Assembly: GCF_002088935.1 (NCBI RefSeq)
Contig: NZ_NCSS01000006.1
Location: forward strand, 1-64,000
Origin: Henriciella litoralis
Lineage (GTDB): Bacteria > Pseudomonadota > Alphaproteobacteria > Caulobacterales > Hyphomonadaceae
Direction: 5' to 3'
Length of the DNA: 64,000 nucleotides
A model generated the notes under the pieces. The model saw only the letters and a list, made by a program, of their open reading frames with translations. It was not told where the DNA came from and ran no database searches. Shown one piece after another: positions 1 to 10,378 of this stretch. Each line of letters opens with the position of its first letter. Within the stretch, counting starts at the first letter, position 1. The position numbers and the translations under genes were made by a program.

Positions 1-2
1 CC

Positions 3-1193
3 ATGGGCAAGGCAAAGTTTGAGCGGAACAAGCCGCACGTAAACATCGGCACGATTGGTCACGTTGACCACGGCAAGACGACGCTGACAGCAGCGATCAC
101 GATGACGCTTGCAGAAGTTTATGGCGGCGCGGCGAAGTCCTATGCGGACATCGACAACGCCCCTGAAGAAAAAGCACGCGGCATCACCATCAACACCGCA
201 CACGTTGAGTATGAGACGGAAAACCGTCACTACGCTCACGTCGACTGCCCGGGTCACGCTGACTATGTGAAGAACATGATCACCGGTGCGGCTCAGATGG
301 ACGGCGCGATCCTGGTTGTGAACGCAGCTGACGGCCCAATGCCGCAGACCCGCGAGCACATCCTGCTGGCCAAGCAGGTCGGTGTGCCTGCGATGGTTGT
401 CTTCATGAACAAGGTCGACCAGGTTGACGACGAGGAGCTTCTTGAGCTCGTCGAGATGGAAGTTCGTGAACTTCTGTCGTCCTACGACTTCCCGGGCGAC
501 GAGATTCCGATCATTTCCGGCTCTGCACTCGCTGCTGTTGAAGGCCGCGACGAGAAGATCGGCAAGGAGAAGATCCTCGAGCTGATGAAAGCTGTCGACG
601 AGTACATCCCGACCCCTGAGCGTCCACTGGACAAGCCATTCCTGATGCCGGTTGAGGACGTGTTCTCGATCTCCGGCCGTGGTACGGTTGTGACCGGCCG
701 CGTCGAGACGGGCGTCATCAAGGTTGGTGAAGAAGTCGAGATCGTTGGTATCCGCGACACGCAGAAGACGACCGTTACGGGCGTTGAAATGTTCCGCAAG
801 CTGCTCGACCAGGGCCAGGCTGGCGACAACATCGGCGCGCTGATCCGCGGTATCGACCGTGAGGGTGTTGAGCGCGGCCAGGTTCTCTGTAAGCCAGGCT
901 CGATCACGCCGCACACGACGTTCGAAGCTGAAGCCTACATCCTGACCAAGGAAGAGGGTGGCCGTCACACGCCATTCTTCACCAACTACCGTCCACAGTT
1001 CTACTTCCGTACGACGGACGTGACGGGTGTTGTCCAGCTTCCAGCGGACAAGGAAATGGTTCTTCCAGGCGACAACGTCAAAATGGACGTTGAGCTGATC
1101 GCGCCAATCGCGATGGACCAGGGCCTGCGCTTCGCCATCCGCGAAGGCGGCCGCACCGTCGGTGCCGGCGTCGTCTCTTCGGTCAAGAAGTAA
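3..1193 (+). CDS. tuf: Translation elongation factor Tu
   Basis: Full-length 396-residue EF-Tu, which delivers aminoacyl-tRNA to the ribosome as a GTP complex in the cytoplasm. The GTPase G1 box GHVDHGKT lies near residues 19-26, the G3 box DCPGHADY near 81-88 and the G4 box NKVD near 136-139, followed by the two beta-barrel domains ending in [13 protein letters not shown]. The length is the usual one for the family. The ATG lies 2 bases inside the window, so its ribosome binding site and any upstream partners (fusA or ribosomal protein genes are usual) are not visible. A strong terminator pair follows. Codon use is strongly biased, as expected of a highly expressed gene. The identification is secure. 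Confidence 0.99.
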   Translation: MGKAKFERNKPHVNIGTIGHVDHGKTTLTAAITMTLAEVYGGAAKSYADIDNAPEEKARGITINTAHVEYETENRHYAHVDCPGHADYVKNMITGAAQMDGAILVVNAADGPMPQTREHILLAKQVGVPAMVVFMNKVDQVDDEELLELVEMEVRELLSSYDFPGDEIPIISGSALAAVEGRDEKIGKEKILELMKAVDEYIPTPERPLDKPFLMPVEDVFSISGRGTVVTGRVETGVIKVGEEVEIVGIRDTQKTTVTGVEMFRKLLDQGQAGDNIGALIRGIDREGVERGQVLCKPGSITPHTTFEAEAYILTKEEGGRHTPFFTNYRPQFYFRTTDVTGVVQLPADKEMVLPGDNVKMDVELIAPIAMDQGLRFAIREGGRTVGAGVVSSVKK

Positions 1194-1209
1194 GACTTTT
1201 AACGGTAAG

Positions 1210-1302
1210 GGGCTGCGGACCTCGCAGCCCTGAACCCGATCCATCGCGATAAGCGGGGATCAAAAACATCAAGGGCCGCTCCTGACGGGGCGGCCCTTTT
1301 TC
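1210..1302 (+). terminator. Tandem terminator hairpins after tuf
   Basis: Two hairpins follow tuf. The first has 8-bp arms (GGGCTGCG at 1210-1217, CGCAGCCC at 1223-1230) without a T-run. The second, 1271-1302, pairs AAGGGCCGCTCC with GGGGCGGCCCTT (one G-T pair) and runs into TTTTT, a classical intrinsic terminator. It also separates tuf from the convergent gene that ends at 1321. Confidence 0.85.
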
Positions 1303-1320
1303 TATGGGGTCAAAAAAAGT

Positions 1321-2112
1321 CTAGTTTCGGAGGCTATCAAACAGGGTACAGGCATCCGGCCAGCCGAGTTCGCAACCTTTTTTCGAGTATTCCAGCGCGA
1401 GAGCAGGGTCTTTCTCCCCGGCGGCCCCACTGGCATAGAGTGTCGCACGGCGATGGCAGCCATAAGCATCCGGATAGGTCGCATCGCAGCCAGCTTTCAG
1501 GCCGGAGAGCAGCGCCCGTTTGTCGAATTTGTTGTCATTGAAATCGCCGAGGAAAGTGCAAGCAAATCCGGAGCCGTCGGCGCACAGTTTCATCAGGTCT
1601 TCCAGGCTATCGGATTTTTCCGAGAAGCTTCCCATCAGCACGCGGCGACGAGCTGAGATGACCTCGCTCAGCATGTCCTGTTCGCGCGATCCGGCATCGG
1701 TGCGCTCGAGCGCCAGGCCGTATGTACGTCTGCAAGCCTCAAGGTTTGGAAAGTCTGCCCGGCAGCCCTCGGAGTAGAGCAGCTCGGCAGTTTCAGGTTC
1801 AGGGCTTTCATACACATCGCCAAGCATGAAACAGGCCGTGCCAAGTCCACGGGAAATGCAGGCATCAAAAATGGTGTCGACGCCCATGCTTTGCTGGTTT
1901 TCGTCATTCGACTTCAGGAAGCCGTCGAACACGATAAGGGCCGAAACACTCAGCTCTCGTTCCATTGGGGTCGCGAACGGTTCAATTTCAGCCAGGCCAG
2001 GCGGGTCATCTGCAGATGCGGAAAACGAGGATGAAAAGCCTATGCAGGTCAGCACGGCCAGTGCCGCGGCTCTGCTGGTAGAGCGGGCTGCTGCCCGCAC
2101 TGATTGATCCAT
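1321..2112 (-). CDS. Exported Sel1-like/TPR-type repeat protein, function unknown
   Basis: A 263-residue protein when started at the ATG at 2112, which has AGAGGG upstream at a good distance. A longer frame to 2208 has no supporting signal. The N-terminus reads as a signal peptide (Arg-rich start, AALAVLTCIGF core, cleavage near SASA), so it is likely periplasmic. The body has paired cysteines about every 35-40 residues (for example GTACFMLGDVYESP, GFACTFLGDF, GWPDACTLFD), the spacing of disulfide-linked Sel1/HcpA-type alpha-alpha repeats. These repeats usually mediate protein-protein contacts. It is convergent with tuf and divergent from the LuxR-hydrolase gene. Partners cannot be inferred. 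Confidence 0.75.
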   Translation of the reverse strand: MDQSVRAAARSTSRAAALAVLTCIGFSSSFSASADDPPGLAEIEPFATPMERELSVSALIVFDGFLKSNDENQQSMGVDTIFDACISRGLGTACFMLGDVYESPEPETAELLYSEGCRADFPNLEACRRTYGLALERTDAGSREQDMLSEVISARRRVLMGSFSEKSDSLEDLMKLCADGSGFACTFLGDFNDNKFDKRALLSGLKAGCDATYPDAYGCHRRATLYASGAAGEKDPALALEYSKKGCELGWPDACTLFDSLRN

Positions 2113-2316
2113 TCTTTTCAACCCTCTTTGTCTTCTACAATGCCAGATCCCCACCCAGCCTGCAGAAAGCAAATCCAATTTACGCAGTTCAAACGAACCG
2201 CACATCACCCCGCGGGGGGATGACGCTTGAAATCTATCACCCTTGGCTAACGTCTTCTGGTGTGGGATTTACAGATCGTGCGATTTGCACGGATTGTTTT
2301 TGCTCTTGGCCAGGTG

Positions 2317-4002
2317 ATGTCTCACTCGCAACGTTACTTCGAAATGTTGGGCGCCGCCTATGAGGTTCCATCCGGACCCGACAGGTTCGACGCGTTCCTC
2401 GCTGCGGCCATGGCGTATTTCTTTGAAGATGAGGCGGAAGGTCTGCTCGCCGGCGACGTGCCGCGCTATAAGGGCGATGACAAAACGCTCGATACGCATG
2501 GCCAGCGGATCGGCGCCCTGATCGAAGAAGCATCCCGGCGGGGCAGCGAAAAATCAGAGCGTTTTCACGCGGTCCTCGATATCTCGGCTCGCTCAGAACT
2601 TGTCACCGGCAATACCGCTGCGGCTCACCTGACCGATCGCGACTTCCCCTGTCACCTCTGCGATCTTCCGCTCGACCCGGAGGCGATCTCCGAAATCCGT
2701 AAATCCCTGCGCTCTGGTGAGCATCAGCCGCAGGACCGGATCATCCTGGCCAGTGTCGGCGAGCGGCAGGTCCAGGCCTGCCTCGCCCTCATCCAGCGGC
2801 CAAAGGACATCGCCGACCGGGTGCAGGTCTCGCTGTCCTATATCGACTGGTCGGATGCCTTGATGACCCGCCTCGGGGAGGCCTTTGGTCTGACGCACAG
2901 CGAAACGGAAATCCTTGAGGGTTACCTCGCCAATCTCAGCCAGAAAGAGATCGCGCAGCAGCGCGACAGGTCTCTGGAAACGATCAAGGGCCAGTCCAAG
3001 GCGATCCTTCGAAAGACAGGATGTGCGCGCATGTCGGACGTGGTGCAGCTCTGCGCCAGTATCGCTTTCCTGATGCGCCAGCTGCCGGAGCAGGAGACCC
3101 CGCCGAGCGCCGAGACCTGGATGACCCCGAAGGAGAATTTGTCGCTCCTGCCACGCCTCAAAGGCCGCAAGCTGGCCTGGTACACGGCCGGTGACGGCGA
3201 AAAGCCTGTTCTTTTCATTCATGGCTACCTGCAGGGGCCGTTCTTCACCCCGGCCTTCCGGCGCGCCCTGGCACAAATAAATGTCCGGCTGATCGCCCCC
3301 TCAAGGCCGGGCTTTGGCTATACAAGCCCAAGCCCGTCTGACAGTGACTTCAACGAGACGGTGGTCAGGGATGCGCTGGCGCTGGTTGATCATCTTGGCC
3401 TGGAGAAAATCAGCCTCTGCGTCCATCAGGGCGGCACGTCGCATGGTTTTCGCATTGCGCGGGCGCTCGGTCGCCGCATGGGCGACATGCTTGTCATCGG
3501 GGGCGGCATCCCGATCGATGAGAAGGTGCATCTTTCCCATATGGACCGGCAGACCCGCTTTGCCGCCATGGCAACGCGACATGCGCCCTCGGTGATGAAG
3601 ATGGTGACGTCGATCGGCTTGCCAGTTTACAGGCGACGCGGCACGCGCGCCTTTCTCGAAAAACAGTTCTCGAAGTCCCCCGCAGATCTCGCAACGCTCT
3701 CCAATTCGACCTTGATGAAGGTGCAGGCCGAAGGGCTCTACCATGCCGTAGAGCAGGGGGCTGGCGCCTGGGTGAGGGATGGGGCAGCCGCGATGGCAGA
3801 CTGGACAGACGATCTGGAGGCGGTCGACTGCCGCCAGATCTGGTTGCAGGCCAATGATGACTCGATCATTTCGGCGCAGGACGTTGCCGCTTGCATTACA
3901 AAGCGGACGAATGCCGAGTTTCATATCCTCGACGGGCACGGCACCAATATTCTGCATACCGCTGTTGAAGACATCACGGACGCTTTAGCCCGCCTTCAAT
4001 GA
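2317..4002 (+). CDS. LuxR-type HTH regulator fused to a degenerate alpha/beta-hydrolase domain
   Basis: About 561 residues from the ATG at 2317 (CCAGG just upstream). An in-frame GTG at 2260 would add 19 residues but has no ribosome binding site. Three parts are visible: an N-terminal region of about 190 residues with no recognised fold; a LuxR/GerE helix-turn-helix at about 191-250 (LTHSETEILEGYL, SQKEIAQQRDRSLETIKGQ, ILRKTG); and an alpha/beta-hydrolase domain at about 295-557 (VLFIHGYLQGP oxyanion region, late GHGTN.LH with the usual His). At the nucleophile elbow, where GxSxG is expected, the protein has VHQGG, so Gln371 sits in the Ser position. The domain may therefore bind a ligand rather than hydrolyse it (inference). 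The HTH lies mid-protein, unlike typical LuxR proteins. It is monocistronic. Confidence 0.85.
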   Translation: MSHSQRYFEMLGAAYEVPSGPDRFDAFLAAAMAYFFEDEAEGLLAGDVPRYKGDDKTLDTHGQRIGALIEEASRRGSEKSERFHAVLDISARSELVTGNTAAAHLTDRDFPCHLCDLPLDPEAISEIRKSLRSGEHQPQDRIILASVGERQVQACLALIQRPKDIADRVQVSLSYIDWSDALMTRLGEAFGLTHSETEILEGYLANLSQKEIAQQRDRSLETIKGQSKAILRKTGCARMSDVVQLCASIAFLMRQLPEQETPPSAETWMTPKENLSLLPRLKGRKLAWYTAGDGEKPVLFIHGYLQGPFFTPAFRRALAQINVRLIAPSRPGFGYTSPSPSDSDFNETVVRDALALVDHLGLEKISLCVHQGGTSHGFRIARALGRRMGDMLVIGGGIPIDEKVHLSHMDRQTRFAAMATRHAPSVMKMVTSIGLPVYRRRGTRAFLEKQFSKSPADLATLSNSTLMKVQAEGLYHAVEQGAGAWVRDGAAAMADWTDDLEAVDCRQIWLQANDDSIISAQDVAACITKRTNAEFHILDGHGTNILHTAVEDITDALARLQ

Positions 4003-4097
4003 CCCCATCGGTGTGTCGTTCGCTTCGCTGCCAGAGGGGCAGGGACAGGGCTCCAAGCCGCTTGTGAACTGATCTGCAGCGCGATGGCCGGGGACTG

Positions 4098-4126
4098 TTG
4101 CACTTCCCGCCTGTTTCGGGCATTAC
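4098..4126 (+). promoter_or_regulatory. Candidate sigma-70-type promoter for tRNA-Trp
   Basis: TTGCAC (4098-4103), a 17-bp spacer and CATTAC (4121-4126) would start transcription near 4133, about 8 bases before the mature tRNA-Trp end. The -35 is reasonable and the -10 weak; position is the main support. Confidence 0.35.
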
Positions 4127-4140
4127 GGCGCTTCGCCTGA

Positions 4141-4216
4141 GCGGGTATAGCTCAGTTGGTAGAGCATCGGTCTCCAAAACCGAGGGTCCTGGGTTCAAGT
4201 CCTAGTGCCCGTGCCA
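4141..4216 (+). tRNA. tRNA-Trp (CCA anticodon)
   Basis: A 76-nt cloverleaf. The acceptor arm is GCGGGTA with TGCCCGT (terminal G-U), the D-arm is GCTC/GAGC, the anticodon stem CGGTC/GACCG-like flanks loop TCCAAAA with anticodon CCA, the T-arm contains GGTTCAAGTCC, and discriminator G is followed by an encoded CCA. In many proteobacteria tRNA-Trp lies directly upstream of secE-nusG. Here it is followed instead by copper-resistance genes. Confidence 0.95.
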
Positions 4217-4295
4217 GGCGGACTTTACCTTCCTCGACATCACGGGCCGCTTTCGCGCCATTGATTGCGCGAGCGAAGCGTCTATTTTCCAGTCC

Positions 4296-4730
4296 ATGAT
4301 GCAGTCCGTACGCCTTGCTGTTCTCGGCCTTCTGGCGAGCCTGTTCTGTGCGGGACTGATTGGCTGTTCGACAGCGTCTGCGGCAGCATCCGTGCAGCCG
4401 GTTCACAAGCCGGCCATGGCGATGGCCGACCATGGCGCGCATTCCGGCCATGCAGGGCATCACGAGCACACGGCGCCCCCGGCGCACCAGCATCATGATG
4501 GGCCGTCCAGCTGTGACGCCTGCGCGCAAAGCCTTGTTCAGCGGGTTGCGGCTGCGCCGACGCCTGTTGTCGACCTTGGTCTGGTTGAATACCCGCCCAT
4601 CCTATCTGTGCAGTCGACGAGCATGTTGCCACTCGCGGAAATTCCGCGTGATGTCGGCTGGCGACGAAGTCCCGGCATCGCCAGGCCTCGCCTGACCCTT
4701 ACACAGGACCGAATCCGTCTTCTGATCTGA
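4296..4730 (+). CDS. His-rich putative lipoprotein of the copper-resistance cluster
   Basis: A 144-residue protein. The N-terminus has a lipoprotein-type signal (LASLFCAGLIGCSTAS, lipobox around Cys24), so it is probably anchored in the envelope. Residues about 43-70 are dense in His (HGAHSGHAGHHEHTAPP, HQHHD), followed by a CDAC pair, a plausible Cu(I)/Cu(II)-binding segment. It lies 86 bp upstream of copA, which suggests a periplasmic copper-binding or sensing accessory. No named family is recognised with certainty; small His-rich proteins with a C-terminal RPRLTLTQDRIR-like tail are common before copA in alphaproteobacteria. Function is inferred from composition and neighbours. Confidence 0.7.
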   Translation: MMQSVRLAVLGLLASLFCAGLIGCSTASAAASVQPVHKPAMAMADHGAHSGHAGHHEHTAPPAHQHHDGPSSCDACAQSLVQRVAAAPTPVVDLGLVEYPPILSVQSTSMLPLAEIPRDVGWRRSPGIARPRLTLTQDRIRLLI

Positions 4731-4816
4731 TTGATGAGAGCGACTGAAGGTGTTTTCGCGCCAAGCGCGGACACTTTAATTCTGCTTTTAAATCAATTCG
4801 ATGAGATGGATTATTC

Positions 4817-6673
4817 ATGTTCAATAGACGACATTTTCTCGGCGCGGGTCTTGGCGTGGGCGCGGCATTTGGAGCTGCTGGTTTGCTTCCCGCATGGGCG
4901 CGCACCTCAGCCTACGGCAATACAGGCCTTCAGACGCTCACGGGGACGAATTTCGACCTCGATATCACCCAGTTTCCCGTCCGCATTGGTGGCCGGGCGG
5001 GCCTCGCGACCGGCGTCAACGGGACGCTGCCCGCGCCGCTGATCCGCTTTCGCGAGGGCGACGAGATCACGATCAATGTCCATAACGGGCTGGAGGTGGA
5101 TACGTCCATTCACTGGCACGGCCTTCTGGTGCCATTCTACATGGACGGCGTTCCGGGCGTGTCCTTTCCCGGCATTCGCCCAAGAGAGACGTTCCAGTAC
5201 AAATTCGCCGTCCCGCAGAACGGCACTTATTGGTACCACTCCCATTCAGGGCTGCAGGAGCAGGTCGGACATTACGGGCCGCTGATCATCGATCCGAAGG
5301 GCGCCGATCCGGTTAAGGCAGACCGCGAATATGTGCTCGTCCTGTCGGACTGGAGCTTTGAGAACCCGCACCGCATTTTCCAGAAGCTGAAAGCGTCTGC
5401 CGAGACGTATAATTTCAATCAGCGCACGCTCGGCGATTTTGCCGACGATGCCGCTGAGCAGGGCCTTGGCGAGGCGTTTGCAGACCGCGCCATGTGGGGG
5501 CAGATGCGCATGAGCCCGCGTGATCTGGCGGATGTCACAGGCGCCACCTACACCTACCTCATCAATGGTCACTCCACGGAAGATAACTGGAACGGTCAGT
5601 TTGAACCCGGCGAGCGCGTGCGGCTGCGCATCATCAATGCGTCGGCCATGTCGATCTTCAATTTCCGGATTCCCGGTCTGCCGATGACCGTCGTGTCGTC
5701 AGATGGTCTGAATGTCAGGCCGATCGAGACCGACGAGTTCCAGATTGGCGTTGCAGAGACCTATGACGTGATTGTTGAGCCGACTGATGCGCGCGCTTAT
5801 GCGCTGGTCGCTGAATCGATCGATCGGTCGGGGCAGGCGGTCGCAACGCTTGGGCCAAAGCCCGGCATGCGGGCTGTGGCTCCCGAGATGCGCCCAGTGC
5901 CCACGCTCAGCATGAAAGACATGGCGATGGACCACAGCGATGCGGATATGGACCATTCCGGGCACGACATGTCCGGCATGGACCACAGCCAGCATGACAT
6001 GTCCGGCATGGACCATGGCGCCAACAAGCCTGCGCCGGATGGCGGTATGCAGGTGCATGACCACAAACAGGGGCCGGGCGTTGCCAATGTCGCCATGATG
6101 CCGGTCAGTCGGCTTGATGAGCCCGGCATCGGCCTTGAGAACGTCGCGCACCGCGTCCTCACCTATGCCGACCTTCGCGCCCTCGAGCCCAATGCCGATA
6201 CGCGGCCACCCGAACGCGAGCTGCAGATCCACCTGACCTCCAATATGGAGCGGTACATGTGGTCGTTTAACGGCGTGAAGTTTTCCGAGGTCAGGGAAGC
6301 CATTCGCCTGAACGAAGGCGAGCGGGTGCGGTTTAACCTCGTCAACGACACGATGATGCCGCATCCGATCCACCTACACGGCATGTTCTTCGAGCTCGAA
6401 AATGGCGGCGGCGGTCACCGGCCGCGAAAGCACACCGTAATCGTCAAGCCGGGGGAAAAAGTCGCCTTTGATGTCTCGTCTGAACATGTCGGAGACTGGG
6501 CGTTCCACTGCCATCTGCTTTACCACATGCATGCGGGCATGATGAACGTCGTCTCGGTCATCCCGCATGAAGGCAATGTCGAACCCGATCATTCCGGCCA
6601 CCATGGCATGGACCATAGCGAGAAAGCCGACCCCCATGCCGGGCACGATATGAGCAAGGGAGGGCATCACTGA
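4817..6673 (+). CDS. copA: Copper-resistance multicopper oxidase CopA
   Basis: A 618-residue periplasmic multicopper oxidase that oxidises Cu(I) to less toxic Cu(II) and sequesters copper. It begins with a Tat signal (NRRHFLGAG at residues 3-11), as expected for export of a folded, metal-loaded enzyme. All four copper-ligand motifs are present: HWHG at about 99, HSHSG at about 141, HPIHLHG at about 515 and HCHLLYHMHAGMM at about 565. Between the second and third cupredoxin domains is a Met/His insert (repeats of MSGMDHS/QHD at about 375-400), and the C-terminus has another HHGMDHSEK tail; both are typical copper-binding regions of CopA. copB starts inside its stop codon (TGATG). The ribosome binding site is weak. 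Confidence 0.97.
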   Translation: MFNRRHFLGAGLGVGAAFGAAGLLPAWARTSAYGNTGLQTLTGTNFDLDITQFPVRIGGRAGLATGVNGTLPAPLIRFREGDEITINVHNGLEVDTSIHWHGLLVPFYMDGVPGVSFPGIRPRETFQYKFAVPQNGTYWYHSHSGLQEQVGHYGPLIIDPKGADPVKADREYVLVLSDWSFENPHRIFQKLKASAETYNFNQRTLGDFADDAAEQGLGEAFADRAMWGQMRMSPRDLADVTGATYTYLINGHSTEDNWNGQFEPGERVRLRIINASAMSIFNFRIPGLPMTVVSSDGLNVRPIETDEFQIGVAETYDVIVEPTDARAYALVAESIDRSGQAVATLGPKPGMRAVAPEMRPVPTLSMKDMAMDHSDADMDHSGHDMSGMDHSQHDMSGMDHGANKPAPDGGMQVHDHKQGPGVANVAMMPVSRLDEPGIGLENVAHRVLTYADLRALEPNADTRPPERELQIHLTSNMERYMWSFNGVKFSEVREAIRLNEGERVRFNLVNDTMMPHPIHLHGMFFELENGGGGHRPRKHTVIVKPGEKVAFDVSSEHVGDWAFHCHLLYHMHAGMMNVVSVIPHEGNVEPDHSGHHGMDHSEKADPHAGHDMSKGGHH

Positions 6674-7467
6674 TGAGACACGCATTCAGACTGATCGCGC
6701 TCACCGCTGCTATGGCCGGCATCGCAAACGTTTCGCTGGCAGAGCAGGGCGGCGCCCCCTGGTCCATGGCCGACGACTATTACGATGCAACAGAGATGCA
6801 GGCGGCCCGAGAGCATCTCCAGCACAGCCATGGCGATATGCGCTCCACCTATTTTCAGGCCGAACGCTTCGAATGGCAGAGCTTCGATGATGAGGAGGTC
6901 ATCCTGCTCGATGCCAATGCGTGGATCGGCGGCGACATCGACAAGCTCTGGTTCAAGTCCGAGCTGGAATATTTGCCAGATGAAGGTGAGTTTGAGGAGG
7001 CTGAGCTTCAGGTCCTCTGGTCGCGCGCCATTTCTCCCTACTTCGATTTCCAGGCCGGGCTGAGACAGGATTTTGAACCCGATGGCCTGACGCATCTCGT
7101 CGCCGGGTTTCAGGGGCTCGCGCCCTACCTTTTCGAGCTGGATGCCGCGTCCTTTCTGTCGACGGATGGTGACCTCACTGCGCGGATGGAGGCCGAGTAT
7201 GAGTTGCTGCTGACGCAGCGCCTTATCCTGCAACCGCGCGCCGAGCTGTCCTTTTCCGCGCAGGACATTCCAGAGCTTGGAAAAGGGGCTGGCCTCACAT
7301 CACTCAATGCGGGCCTGCGTCTGCGTTACGAGATAGAACGGGAGTTTGCGCCCTATATCGGTGTCGAGTGGCAAAACCGTTTTGGAAAGACGGCCGACTT
7401 CGCAGAGGCTGCTGGTGGAGACGCCGGAGAGACCGTCTTTCTGCTCGGAATTCGAGCCTGGTACTAG
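6673..7467 (+). CDS. copB: Copper-resistance outer-membrane protein CopB
   Basis: A 264-residue CopB-family beta-barrel. An N-terminal signal peptide (LIALTAAMAGIANVSLA) is followed by the family core: the DDYYDATEMQAAREHL stretch, WLQ-type alternating aromatic strands, LRQDFEPDG and a C-terminal strand ending in an aromatic residue (RAWY), as outer-membrane barrels do. The usual Met/His-rich N-terminal extension of longer CopB proteins is largely absent, leaving only DYYDATEMQ and HLQHSHGDM. The ATG overlaps the copA stop by one base, so the two are translationally coupled. CopA and CopB act together in copper tolerance; CopB is thought to bind or move copper at the outer membrane. Confidence 0.93.
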   Translation: MRHAFRLIALTAAMAGIANVSLAEQGGAPWSMADDYYDATEMQAAREHLQHSHGDMRSTYFQAERFEWQSFDDEEVILLDANAWIGGDIDKLWFKSELEYLPDEGEFEEAELQVLWSRAISPYFDFQAGLRQDFEPDGLTHLVAGFQGLAPYLFELDAASFLSTDGDLTARMEAEYELLLTQRLILQPRAELSFSAQDIPELGKGAGLTSLNAGLRLRYEIEREFAPYIGVEWQNRFGKTADFAEAAGGDAGETVFLLGIRAWY

Positions 7468-7646
7468 TCGGTGAGTGAAATCAGACTTTTCTGAGAGCGA
7501 ACTGTCTTGCGTTTGAGACAGGATGTCATCGATTTGACGATGCGGCCGGGGTTCACAAGGGCCCAAACTGTGCGCATGTTGGCGTCATAGAACGACGTGT
7601 GGCCTGCGCGGTCCGCGCCAAAACAGTAAAGGGAGCAATGCCGACC

Positions 7647-9599
<1,953 letters not shown>

Positions 9600-9611
9600 T
9601 CACGCAAACGC

Positions 9612-9644
9612 AAAGAAGCGCAGGTTTCGCACCTGCGCTTCTTT
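9612..9644. terminator. Bidirectional intrinsic terminator between acs and a convergent small gene
   Basis: A perfect 14-bp inverted repeat (AAAGAAGCGCAGGT at 9612-9625, ACCTGCGCTTCTTT at 9631-9644) with a 5-nt loop. T-tracts occur at the end of each arm, so it could stop transcription of acs on the plus strand and of the small minus-strand gene ending at 9682. Confidence 0.85.
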
Positions 9645-9681
9645 CGATAACTTTTGATGATCTTGCCAGCCTGGACGGGGA

Positions 9682-9828
9682 CTAGCGCAGCAGGGCAATC
9701 GCCGCAGATTGCGTTGTGGGCGTAGCATCTGTTTGCGCCTGCGTGTCCGTTGGCTCCGAGACAACGCCCAGCCAGCTGATCAATATTGCTACGATAAAAT
9801 CCCGAAGGGCGACAAGTACGCCAATCAT
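9682..9828 (-). CDS. Small single-pass membrane or exported peptide, 48 residues
   Basis: A short frame with ATG at 9828 preceded by AGGGGAT at a suitable distance and stop TAG at 9682-9684. The peptide starts with a hydrophobic helix (MIGVLVALRDFIVAILISWL) and ends in a Thr/Gln/Ala-rich tail. This is the layout of a small membrane peptide or an exported short peptide. It is convergent with acs and shares the terminator at 9612-9644. Support comes from the ribosome binding site, the hydrophobic profile and the terminator. No family is recognised and no homologue search was possible. Confidence 0.5.
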   Translation of the reverse strand: MIGVLVALRDFIVAILISWLGVVSEPTDTQAQTDATPTTQSAAIALLR

Positions 9829-9994
9829 GATCATCCCCTATGCTTACATCTGGCCCCATTTATATGCCGAATTGGGTCTGCGCGCAATCGTCAGAGGTGC
9901 GAGAGCCAGCGCGCTGTGTCTTTAACGTCAGCCTAAGCTATGGGCGTGTAGATGATCGGGCGCGCGCCAACTGCGCTTTGCGAAGGATATTACC
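9829..9994. promoter_or_regulatory. Divergent intergenic region before the Hpt gene
   Basis: This 166-bp stretch lies between the minus-strand small peptide gene and the plus-strand Hpt gene and should hold both promoters. AAGGATATT before 9995 gives the Hpt gene a good ribosome binding site. No convincing -35/-10 pair or operator was seen. Confidence 0.3.
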
Positions 9995-10378
9995 ATGGCG
10001 ACTGTCGAACTCGATCTTGAGCACCTGCTATCGATGACAGGCGGCGACGTCGATCTGGCCGACGAGGTGATCGGCATATTTCGCCAGCAGGCCGAGATCT
10101 GGTCGCGTCTTCTCGATCCCCGCGCGAGTTCGAATCAGTGGGCCGATGCAGCTCATACACTCAAGGGCGCAGCTCTAAGCATTGGCGCTGTGCAATTGGC
10201 GGAGACCTGCGCACGGGCAGAGACGGCCGGTCGCGAGAGTCAGCCCAGCCCAGCCGGGGCGGCCCTTATTCTCAATGAAGTGAAAGATGATCTGGCGCAG
10301 ACGATCGACGCCTGCAGCCGCGCCAGCTATGCCTTGTCGAGACCCGGCTTGAGAGCGTCGAAAGCTTCGAATTCATAA
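9995..10378 (+). CDS. Stand-alone Hpt (histidine phosphotransfer) domain protein
   Basis: A 127-residue protein consisting of one Hpt four-helix domain. The phosphorylatable His lies in AAHTLKGAALSIGA at about residue 54, matching the HxxKG(A/S) signature, after the typical FRQQAEIW helix. Such proteins relay phosphate between receiver domains of hybrid kinases and response regulators; Caulobacterales use them (ChpT is a different family). No kinase or regulator is encoded nearby, so its partners are elsewhere. Its last 52 bases overlap the end of the convergent chorismate mutase gene, so the C-terminal tail (LSRPGLRASKASNS) may be a by-product of that overlap. Confidence 0.85.
   Translation: MATVELDLEHLLSMTGGDVDLADEVIGIFRQQAEIWSRLLDPRASSNQWADAAHTLKGAALSIGAVQLAETCARAETAGRESQPSPAGAALILNEVKDDLAQTIDACSRASYALSRPGLRASKASNS

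Noticed and set aside
3301..3957. A 218-residue frame antisense to the hydrolase part of the LuxR fusion
   Set aside because: Shadow frame; the plus-strand domain has clear fold motifs.
5699..6373. A His-rich 224-residue frame antisense to copA
   Set aside because: Its His/Met-rich look is the mirror of the CopA Met/His insert; no start signal.
9709..9936. Plus-strand frames of 65-75 residues between acs and the Hpt gene
   Set aside because: Cys/Arg-rich composition without start signals; the minus-strand 48-residue frame explains the region better.
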